This document shows positions 1 to 13,754 of a DNA stretch of 64,000 nucleotides, one piece after another (within the stretch, counting starts at the first letter, position 1; each line of letters begins with the position of its first letter). The stretch is taken from assembly GCF_910592395.1 (NCBI RefSeq), contig NC_088311.1, forward strand, positions 374,501-438,500, written 5' to 3'. The notes below the pieces were generated by a model that was not told where the DNA came from, did no database searches, and saw only the letters and a program-made list of their open reading frames with translations. The stretch is from Lineus longissimus. Taxonomy: Eukaryota; Nemertea; Pilidiophora; Heteronemertea; Lineidae. The translations under genes and the position numbers were made by a program.

Positions 1-43
1 TTTATCAAGATTTTTTTCAAGATCTTATTTCCCCTGTTTGCAG

Positions 44-3886
<3,843 letters not shown>

Positions 3887-4530
3887 GACTTGAGGTGCAC
3901 AATCAATATTAATCATGCATGGAGTTCTTATTGTGCAGCAATGACATGAGACAATGTCGCAGTCCTCGGGATGGGAGTGAATATTGTCCATAACAACTAT
4001 TTGGACTTGTGAAGTTTCTACCAGATCATATTTGGTCACAGTGTGACATTATTATTTGCTTGTAATTAGGTGTGCAGTTTCAGTGCTGAAACACTAACAC
4101 TATTGTGGTCATGATTGGTATTAGATAATATTGACAATGCATTTACTAATTACCTTGATAATTGTGTGACTTTGGTCGAAAGCAAACAATTAATGTATTG
4201 TATGTTAGGTTCAGTATCCTTTCTAACTTTTCTAATGTTTACTGACTTCAATCAATATGCACCAGCATCCCTGTGATTCTGTTACTATTTGTCTTTACCA
4301 TGTTGACACATTGAATACAAAATTTGAGGTTGTACTGAAAAAATGTGTTTTCCATGTCTGAAGAATGTCAACCAACTCTCATTGCAATTAGTGTCTAATC
4401 AAAATATCCCTATCGATATGTGCTTTCTCCAAGGTAAGACGAGCTATCAAAACAAGCTGTGATGATTTCAATACATCTGCTGTGTGAAGTAGGTTTACTA
4501 ATAAAGTGTTCATTTCACAATAAAGATCAA
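3887..4530 (+). other. LRRC40 3' UTR with two polyadenylation signals
   Basis: No coding exon is visible after the TAA at 3884-3886. AATAAA occurs at 4500-4505 and again at 4519-4524, so the transcript probably ends near 4520-4545, giving a 3' UTR of about 640 nt. Confidence 0.7.
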
Positions 4531-5430
4531 GTCATTCATTTTGTTGAGTCGTCCATACATTGGGAATCTAAGTTCATGACTTGGATGTGATGAAGACGAA
4601 TGTGACTTGTCTCTGTTGTGACGGACGAGCTTTTTAAGTCATAACCTTACATTTCATTGTTCTGTGAGGTCACCGTCAGCCTCTGTGGATGCCGATGGAA
4701 GTGAGGTCACCGTCAGCCTCGGTGGATGTGAAGTGTCCTCTGCTTGACGAGGTTGTCGGGTTATGTCGAAAACGCTACTCAAAGGATCAGACTGTCTTTA
4801 GTCGGACACAAGCATTCTTTTGAAGTTTGTTCTCGACAATGTTTGAGCCGATTTGCAGACAAATTTCTCCAGGCCGCTTGGAGCGCAGCAAATATCACCT
4901 TGAATGTCGTACTTATTTCGATCCAAATTTGTCGCTAGAGCTCTAGATGGTTGACAGTTTGAGCATACTCAACATTATACGAATTCCCATGGGAGAAAGA
5001 CCATTCTCGTGATGAACCACTAGACATGTCTTCCTTTACAAGTCAAGTCAAAGGCTGACTTGGGTTGTTTTGCCTTGTAGCCCTTCCTATATACAGTAGA
5101 ACCTCTCTATTAAGAACACCCTCGGGACTGACAAGTGCTGCCCTTAATAGAGAGGTCCTTAATAGAGAGGTGTCCGCTAAGGAAGGTTCCACTGTACATG
5201 TAAACAGGACAATCAAGTTGTTATAACTCAGGGAAGACATCTGAGAACATCATCGTCGTCCTGTTGAGAGATAGCCATGAAGCTTCTATCAGAACCTAGA
5301 ACCTACGTAGAGTGGTCCAAGATGGATATCACAGTGTCAGTCACACGTACTGCCTTTTGTCTGAGTGGAGCAGTATATGTCATGGGCATTTCTACCTGAC
5401 AACACAATGATCTCAGTTGACTTCCCGCTC
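4531..5430. other. Spacer between convergent genes LRRC40 and SLC17A9-like
   Basis: No supportable gene. A short direct duplication with the core GAGGTCACCGTCAGCCTC occurs near 4665-4685 and 4702-4721. The rest is unique AT-rich sequence apart from the MITE at 5092. Confidence 0.6.
5092..5196. mobile_element. MITE-like palindrome, pogo/Tigger-like ends
   Basis: The element starts TACAGTAGAACCTC and ends with GGTTCCACTGTA, an inverted match of about 12 bp. Inner arms CTCTCTATTAAG and CTTAATAGAGAG are also complementary. TA lies at both edges, consistent with TA target duplication. Ends of the CAGTxGAACC kind are typical of small non-autonomous pogo/Tigger derivatives. It has no coding capacity. 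Confidence 0.7.
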
Positions 5431-6706
5431 TTTATTTACAATAATCATAGAAATTATAAATTAATAAGTCATTGTACAAAAACTTAACAACCTTTGCCAG
5501 TTAGCAAGGACAATAATGATGCCACGGGTGAACACCACCAGGCCTCTGATCTAGACCACAGTATTATACATGACATAATTTTCCAACCCTTGAGCAGAAT
5601 ATATGGTCAAGGTTGTTAAATATTCTTTTGTGAGAAACACAACAAGAAAATGTTAAAATAGCAAACCCGGATACAATTACATAACCCAGTTTTATAAATA
5701 GAAACATGTTGTATTGTATTGTCCGACACCAAGCAAGGAAGAAGCCATCACAGCCATAAGGACATGAAGTACAAACCACATGCTCAGTTTGGAGTCTTCT
5801 TGAGCAGACGTTCTCATAGGTTCTCAAAAGGACCGAGTCATTTACACATGTGGAAGAGGAATTGATCCTGAACTGGAGTGTTTGTTTGCCTCATCAAACA
5901 CAGTAAGGATGGAGCTAAACCTCGGGCTATAAATGAGGCAGCAACTGAGGTTTTGGGGAAATGACATGTCCACTCTCGCGATGTGACGTCACACAACCAA
6001 CCCAGTGAGGTCTCAATTTCTACTCTAAGGCCAAAGTTACATAGACCTCATTCGTTCATTTACATGTACCACGAGTCACTTTCCGGGTTTTTCTTTCATT
6101 CCTCGGTGAATGTGTGCATTCACAGGGGAAAGAAAGCAAAAGGGGAAAATGAGTCCTGGGAAATGAACGAATGAGGTCTATGTAACTTCGGCCTAAAACA
6201 CCTCAAACTTGTCAAAAGCATAATCCACCAAGAATCTGCTTTCAACTCATTTTATGCCAACCCAAAATGTTATGGTTGTCTCACCAAAACCTCTCTCGTC
6301 GAAATGCGGCTAATACATAATCCATTATCAACATGAAACATCGTAATCAAGAGTCCACTCCCTAGTCCTTGTTGCACAGATCATGAGACATAAATGCATT
6401 GTTCATTAGACTGGTAGAGATGCACCAGGAGCGTCTAATGGAAGACTACACACTAACCCATTCTGGACTGATGCCATTTTCAATCATCAGAAAACGCACT
6501 TTCACAAAACAAACTCATGTCCTAACTGTTTCAATCAGAAAGAGCTGACCGAGAGCTTTCTTACAAACTGTCATGTGAATATGTTTCGACAATTCTTAAC
6601 CTTGTCGATCGGTACCAGTTCTGTTTGCTGCACTTGACAACACATGTAACCCTCAGATCTCAAACAGAGCAACTCGTGTTTGTCTATTCATGACAGGCTC
6701 CAAAGC
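5431..6706 (-). other. Probable 3' UTR of the SLC17A9-like gene
   Basis: On the minus strand AATAAA lies at 5436-5431, about 1.27 kb after the stop codon at 6709-6707. No ORF in between resembles a known protein. The MITE at 6025-6195 would be transcribed within this UTR. Confidence 0.5.
6025..6195. mobile_element. MITE with about 33-bp terminal inverted repeats
   Basis: The left arm GGCCAAAGTTACATAGACCT and the right arm AGGTCTATGTAACTTCGGCC are near-perfect inverted complements. The match continues inward through CATTCGTTCATTT/AAATGAACGAATG. The whole is about 170 bp, flanked by TA, and would fold into a long hairpin. It falls inside the likely 3' UTR of the SLC17A9-like gene. It has no coding capacity and the superfamily is not assigned. 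Confidence 0.8.
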
Positions 6707-9700
6707 TCAGATGATTTTCTTCCCCGTTCCAAAGAGCATGAATACAATCCAGCCAAGGAATGTGATGAGAGCGGTCAGGTTAAAGACAGCACTCCAACTC
6801 TTGGTTGCCTCAAGAATGTGGCCAGCCACATATACACCTACAAACCCTGAAAAGAGACAAAATTCACTTATCACTAATGAAGCCTGTGTTTCCAACAACA
6901 AAAACGTTCAGTCTGAGACACCACTGAGGCCATGCACGAATATCGGGACCGACAATGTCTGTCTGACCTGGGACCCAGGATGAGGTATGGAGACTAGCAT
7001 TAGAGTCATTAGGGCCATGGACTAGAAGATGTCTACAAGCATGTCTCTGGCATCGGAGGGTCTGTGTAGGATGAGCACACACTAGACACTGTTGGACTGG
7101 ACAGAGTGTTTCAGCCAGGTCATCGAGCAACAACAGGTTCTTCAGAGAGAGAATGTCTTACCTGGGATAGCACCAGCAGTATTCATCAAACCTGAAATGG
7201 AATACAGATGTCAACTATCAAGACTAAAGAGACTGTCAACGTCCCGTGACTTGGACCACGATCGTGGACATTATGAGTTGAAAGGTGTCACAACAGACTT
7301 TGTTTTGTAAACAATGAACTATGATAACCAACAAAAACCTGTTGATAACAAAGCCATCCAGTATTAGGTGTCCACTTGTCACCCAAGGATCACACAGGGC
7401 GAACCACGCCGGTGTTGTAAGGGTCACCAAGCACAAGTGCCACTTGGGGCGGACTTACCAAATACAGATCCAGCATGATTGGGGGCGATGTCCTGTGGGT
7501 TCACCAGGATCCCACTGTGGTGAAACGCAATGCAACTGATGGCAAAACCCATGCATATCACAGCTAATATATAGTTATCAGCATAACTGATTGTGACCAG
7601 GCTGACTGACGCACCACATAGTGCTACTGTCTGAAAAAACAACAGACAGGTGATGGGTTACTGATGGCAAGCTTCATGACAACAATAAACAACATTATTA
7701 ACATACATGCATAAACCTACAGAGCAGAGAGCCTTTGCAATGTAGCTGGACCACTGCAAAATAAACATTGGTTTTTGCATTAGAAGTTGAACCATGAGGA
7801 GTGACTTTTCAACCGATGCCTGCTACAACCATTTATCAAGCTGAGATCAGCTGCTTCTGAAGGAGCAGAAGGGCTTTCATGATCATACTTACTTCAATAA
7901 GTTTCCTAACAAATGTCACAGAGTACCCTGAAAGAACAAGCAGTAATGAATACTGTGTTACCTCATATCTTTATACTATTATTCAACAACAAGACTGCCA
8001 CTCAAGATGAGGGTGGCATGTTGGTGTCTGTGAGGTATAATGAATACTGTGTTACCTCATATCTTTATATTATTATTCAACAACAAGACTGCCACTCAAG
8101 ATGAGGGTGGCATGTTGGTGTCTGTGAGGTATAATGAATACTGTGTTGCCTCATATCTTTATATTATTATTCAACAACAAGACTGCCACTCAAGATGAGG
8201 GTGGCATGTTGGTGTCTGTGAGGTATAATGAATACTGTGTTACCTCATATCTTTATATTATTATTCAACAACAAGACTGCCACTCAAGATGAGGGTGGCA
8301 TGTTGGTGTCTGTGAGGTATAATGAATACTGTGTTGCCTCATATCTTTATATTATTATTCAACAACAAGACTGCCACTCAAGATGAGGGTGGCATGTTGG
8401 TGTCTGTGAGGTATAATGAATACTGTGTTACCTCATATCTTTATATTATTATTCAACAACAAGACTGCCAATCAAGATGAGGGTGGCATGTTGGTGTCTG
8501 TGAGGTATCGGTGAGTTGATAACCATGTGACAAACAGGTTAGTTCAAATGAATAGCATCCTTCTATGAATCAGTGGAGACAACTACTGTCACACTTGGTG
8601 GGATGACTCTCAAGACCCAGCGTAAAATATCCCTATGATTAGATTGGCCTACCTTTTGCAATAAGATAATCAGCTAGCCATCCACTAAATATAGAGCTCG
8701 GTATACTGACAAGCCAGGGGACGACATTGAACACCCAACCCTGAAAGAAGAGGCATGATTCCTCAAATGCTTTTCACCGGGTCAACTCAACTCGACCCCA
8801 GCAGTTATTTGATGATTCCTTATTGCCTGCTGGGTACTGGTGTCTATGTTACACCAGAGATGATCTGTTCCTATCAGCATGTGGCTAATTAACTTGAGCA
8901 TGAAAAGGGTTTTCCAGACATTTCAACAAGTCAGGTGGATTGCTCCTCAAGGTATTTAATCGGTGTGACCTTACCTTGGCACCAGGAAAGTTATCATGGA
9001 AGTATGTTGGTAACCATGAGAGCAAGACAAAGAAAGCATTTGTTTCTGTCATGTGTCCAAAGATGATTGACCTAGAAGAAAGAAACAACCTCACATAGCA
9101 AGTTAGAAGTCAGACGACTGATTCTTACCTTGGCAGTGGGAAAGTTATCATGAAAATAGGTTGGCAGCCAACTTATCAACAAGAATATGGTGTTGCCATT
9201 GACCATGTGGCCAACTGCCATAGCCCTGAAATTGACCACAAGTTAAAAGGGAGAATATAGGTATGTGATGTATTGTTAACAGCCAGCAAAGAAAATAGGA
9301 GAAGTAGTCATCCCAGATAGTGTACTTTCAAGAAATGATAACCAGTTACTGTCATGAGGTGTTAGTTTCGCCACTTACCAGAATGCAGGTTTTTTGAACA
9401 AAACCATCCACGGAACAGATGATTCTACCGCGGCTTTCTCCAACTGTGTGTCTTTTTTCTTTTCCTCAACCTGTATTCGGATGAAGCGGCGTTTGTTTTG
9501 GCGAGTGACCATATAACATTGCATCAACAGGCACCAGACCAACGATATGCTACCTGCAAATGAAGCAATCTTAAACTAAAGTCTTTAGATGAGTTACTGA
9601 CAATGTGACTAGTCATAAGGTTTTATCACTGTTGTTTCTGTCTGTTCTAACATGCCAAGATGTCTTCCATTGCAGATCAGAGGGCTGAGTAATGCACAAT

Positions 9701-11128
9701 AAATCCCAACTCGAAGTGCTTCAAGTTACATGTCACAGATGAACCAAAACTTACCAACAAGTACGAATGTTGCTCTCCAACCGTATGTGTCCAATATCAA
9801 AGACCCTAGACTCCCACATAACAATGTTCTGCAAGAAAAGAAGGCATCTATCAACAGAATACTATAGATACTGGTAACTGTCAGTATCCATGAAAGTGTT
9901 TAGATCTTGGCTCTCATGTTACCCAAACTAACCATTTTGTGAAGCTCTTGGCAACTTACCCCATATTTGAGCCTGTGCATACAAAACTATATGTAAACGT
10001 CCTTTCTTTTTCCGATACGTTCCTTGATACGAGACTTGTGATCGCTGGGTAGTGTACTCCTGCAACAGATAGGGGGCATTCACTGGTTTATTGTATTGAT
10101 GTGAAATGTGTCTTTAGAGCCGAGTTTTGAATACCCCATGATCATGTTTAAGACTGAATTAGAATTGCTATTGGAATTTGGAGAGTATTGATACCACAAC
10201 CAGTAACAAGAGCAATAAACAAGCTCTCTGTTCATAGTGTCCTCTTGCAAGACATAGACATCACTCACCTTGGCACACTCCGATAAGCATTCTCACGAAG
10301 GCCATGACAAACAGCATTGATGAACTGCCATACATCAAGGGTAGACATGGTGTTAATAATGTGAAGATTGCCCATCCAGCAGCCGCGACTGTCATGACTT
10401 TATCACCACCTCTCTTGTCGCTGAGTCGACCACCAATCAGCTGTGTCATGCAGTAGCCCCAGAAGAACACTGACAATACTGTGCCCTGTTAATAATATTG
10501 ATCTATCAATGAGTTTTTTTAATAGTTGATCAACTAACTACGTCTGCTGCTACGTGGCGCTGACACTCACAAGGGTATTGTATTCATGTGACTGAGATGT
10601 GACTTGAATTATGTCGGAGTTTGAAGTCATTTTCAACTGTCTCAAACAATGTGCAATTTCAGGCCAATCCTTAAAGTGTAACCATGGAAACTCACCGACT
10701 GTGACTTGTTCCATCCCATCTCCTTACTGATAGCGACAATACATAATGGTAGCACTGTCCTGCAGGAATAGCAGAACGCACAACCAATCACCAGCACACC
10801 CATCCATACCCGACGCTCAAATCTGGATAAACAATTAAAACAAAAAGTAAACAGATACTGATCAACTGGCAACATGAATTAAGCTATGCGGGACAATCAA
10901 TCAGTATCTGAATTCACTATTAGTGAAATGTGTTAAGCCAGATCAAGGTGAGGGAAAAGCACAAGTGGCCACACAACTGTAAGGTGCCCCCTACTATCAA
11001 AGGTGAGGCTTACCTGCTCCAGTACCTCAATGACTGAGATTCAGTATCCACCAGTGGCACTTTGAATGACATACCAACATCATGATCCTTTGTTATGGAG
11101 CCCGACATCTCAGCATCAGACTCGGAGT
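6707..11128 (-). CDS. SLC17A9: Solute carrier family 17 member 9-like (vesicular nucleotide transporter)
   Basis: Minus-strand exons in order: 11128-11014, 10822-10696, 10485-10269, 10059-9960, 9828-9755, 9553-9379, one of 9225-9129 or 9071-8975, 8740-8653, 7927-7893, 7630-7459, 7191-7162, 6846-6707 (TGA). From the ATG at 11108 all phases join to 449 residues, the family size. Family signatures in order include CRTVLPLCIVAI (TM1), SVFFWGYCMTQLIGGRLSDK with the MFS loop 2-3 motif, the TM4 segment GVHYPAITSLVSRNV, LSWLPTYFHDNFP, and the C-terminal SWSAVFNLTA. Members are proton- or anion-coupled 12-TM carriers; SLC17A9 loads ATP and other nucleotides into secretory vesicles. The acidic N-terminus (DSESDAEMSG) is cytosolic. 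An upstream 5' exon is possible because the frame is open to 11128. Close SLC17 relatives (sialin, phosphate carriers) are the alternative; FNVVPWLVSIPSS favours A9. Confidence 0.85.
7944..8508. repeat. 94-bp minisatellite, 6 copies, SLC17A9-like intron
   Basis: Six copies with period 94, starting at 7944, 8038, 8132, 8226, 8320 and 8414. The copies are nearly identical; an A/G difference (GTGTTA versus GTGTTG) alternates in copies 2-5, pointing to growth by a 188-bp dimer. It lies between the exons at 8653-8740 and 7893-7927. Confidence 0.92.
8975..9225 (-). other. Two tandem homologous 97-nt exons, probably mutually exclusive
   Basis: Exon A (9225-9129) and exon B (9071-8975) each have an AG acceptor, a GTAAG donor and exactly 97 nt in the same phase. 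Both encode the same protein segment in two versions, sharing GHM and SWLPTYFHDNFP but differing elsewhere (AVGHMVNGNTIFLLI versus IFGHMTETNAFFVLL). Each joins in frame to the exon at 9379 (TG|G = Trp) and to 8740. Since 97 is not a multiple of three, including both would shift the frame. The intron between them is only 57 nt. Confidence 0.85.
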
Positions 11129-12922
11129 CTGAAAAATAATAAGGCTACAAGTGCAAACCTCAAAGCCACCAAATTCTTTAGAGCTATCCTACACTCCCAG
11201 TACCTTGGGTCCAGAGCATGCAGGATATAGGCCAAGGGCATGCTGGTTCCTACTGATACCTCTCTACTGGTCAAGGTGGAAGCGGTTGAGAGCCACAACA
11301 AATCAGCCAAAACCAGGAGACCATGTGCGTGGGTGCATACCATGTGTTCTTTGCTTGTTTTACACTATATTTAGCTGTTTTAACTCTGCTAACTTCAAAT
11401 CTTTAAGGTACGTTGTCCATCATAGGTGAAAGCTGCAAATAGATAACTGGCCACATCGGACATAGCCAACATAAAACATTGGAACCTGCACCAAGTGGAG
11501 ACTCACATTCTGTGAGAAAAAGTGTAAGCAAGATTTGAGATTGAATGTGTTTTTCTCACCCGATGACATCGTTACAATACATCGGGCTTGACTCCTAAAA
11601 AAGTCCAAAAGCATATACCTGATAAAACAAGGCCAGGAAATAATTTCCTTCTTTCTACGCCCCCCAAAAAAGGCAAAACACTACTGGTATCGAACAAGAA
11701 CCTGAACAAAGATATGTAACATTAAACAAAAATGAGAGACTTTCATTGTCAAATCAATCAATCATCCCTAACCAAAAACAAAGAAAGTTCCCAGTGTGAT
11801 CCCAGTGTGATCCCAGTGGAGTGTTGTTGCTTTTGTCAGTGCAGTGCCATGCGTGGCAGTGTATAAACTGGTCCAGGTAACCTCGAACCTATCCGCCACG
11901 CAGCGGAGGGTCGACCACCCGAGGCGAGCCATACATTTTCAGTACATACTGTACTGTCATACCGAGCGCTCTGGTACTGCAGATTATTCACTCGGATCGA
12001 GGTTACCCATCTTAAAAGAAAGACAGGCGACTGGTCACCGGAAGCTTACGCCCCCAAATCGAGATCATGACGAGTATAATGCCGTCAAGTACCAGTCTCT
12101 ATAATGAGTGAATGGAGGAGACTGGTGAAAGAGTCTATAATTATCTATAAACTCAAGGCTATAAACTCAACTGTGCCGTGTTGGCAGTGCTTGTCATTTT
12201 GTCAATGCAAATGCCACTTCTCAAGTTCCAACACGGGCACAAATACACATTTATTTAAGAGAACCAGTTGTTCGGATATAGTTTAATTACTTCAAAGTAA
12301 CAAATAGTTTAATAACCTAAAGTAACAAATTGGTCAATAACTACGTTTTGGTCGAGGTATTTCTGAAACAGTGTGGAGTATCTTACATGTTTTAGAGCAG
12401 ACACATCATCGCAAAATGACTGATCATCGCAAAATGTGATTTCTTGACCGCAGTGAGTGCCCCATTTTAGCCCAGCCGTCGATTCGACCAAAAAAGTTGC
12501 CGACTGACGAGTACAATTAGGCCTATACAAATGTATTCGCAAAGCTCCCAAAACACCAACGTAAACGCCTATCTCATATTCTGACCACCTGATTACGAAG
12601 TCGAACAAACTTTAACGTGAGTTAATTAATTGTAATCTTACTCTCTATATACCAAATTGATTTACCTAGGAATACAGTTGAACTTCACTGAAAACTAATG
12701 ACGTCCGACAATGACCCGTTGTCGTTGACTTGAATACGCCATTGCCATAGTTTGTAAACAGATCTATTTTTGGACGAAACTCAGTCCCTCACAAACTTTG
12801 ACAGAGGAAATTTTGCGCTTGACCCGGCCGTACGGTCATCATAGTCTAAAAGAAGTGAGGGCCTAACTGCAGAATAGCCGGGTCAGTAGTAGCTCTGTAC
12901 ATTATGTACACTCTGTACACTG
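11129..12922. other. Divergent intergenic/promoter region between SLC17A9-like and ROCO genes
   Basis: About 1.8 kb with no supportable coding exon. The two flanking genes diverge, so both promoters and possible non-coding first exons should lie here. Short direct repeats (ATCCCAGTGTG near 11797) and a segment at 12423-12495 that recurs at 52670-52750 are the only structure I see. Confidence 0.55.
12423..12495. repeat. Dispersed element, copy 1 (see 52670)
   Basis: The segment contains GCAAAATGTGATTTC, GAGTGCCCC and CAGCCGTCGATT in that order and similar spacing. The same three blocks occur at 52670-52750. Both copies lie on the same strand upstream of a minus-strand gene. Confidence 0.6.
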
Positions 12923-13714
12923 ATGCCTATTTCTAACTTTTCCAGGAAATCTACACCTATACCTCATGAAGATGATAGGATGCTCTATTTTGGAGCGAAA
13001 GAACTTTGGACAGATTTAGAGGGAAGAGAATCCTACCCCGTCAAGGAGTTGAAGGTTTTGTATTGTTCCTGCTGTATTTTCACCAAAATCTGTTCAGTAT
13101 TGGACTAAATTTAGAAAAGCTGAAGGATTGCAAATGTTTTATTGTCTTCATCTAATTAATATTTTCAGGACTTCTTAGGCCGGCTTTCCGATGACTCTGG
13201 CGATGGTATTACGTTTGACTTCAGTGGCATTGAGCAAGTGACAGACCTGGCTCTGTATGCTTTGTCCTCATCTCTGGAGACCAAGGCTGCATCAAAGGTG
13301 AAGAAGATTGTCCTCACTGGCTGCCAGTATGTGACAGACTATGGAGTGTCACAACTTAGTTTGGCATTTTCTAATTTGGAAGAGGTTTGTGGCATTGTTT
13401 TATGTATAGACTATTGAAATGAAATATGCTTTCGAAATCCCTAGTGTTGTATAGTAATTGTAAAACCTTTCTTATGAGTAGCACTGTAATGTGTAATTCT
13501 TGGAATTAAGTGTGCGAGATTATTGGAATTGGGTATCAGATAAGATACCTGTGAAAATTCCCACGGTCTACTTTTAATCCTCCATTCTCCCCAGCGTGAT
13601 CAATTACGTCAGCATTGATGCGGCTCCTCATTGGATGGAGACGCATCAACGTTGCCCCCTGATTGGTGCAGACAAAGCTGCGCGTGAATACAAAACAGCT
13701 GTCCGCACGCTCTC

Positions 13715-13754
<40 letters not shown>

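Noticed and set aside
12309-12608. 99-codon minus-strand ORF upstream of the SLC17A9-like gene
   Set aside because: No homology, no splice signals joining it to the transporter, and it covers the dispersed element.
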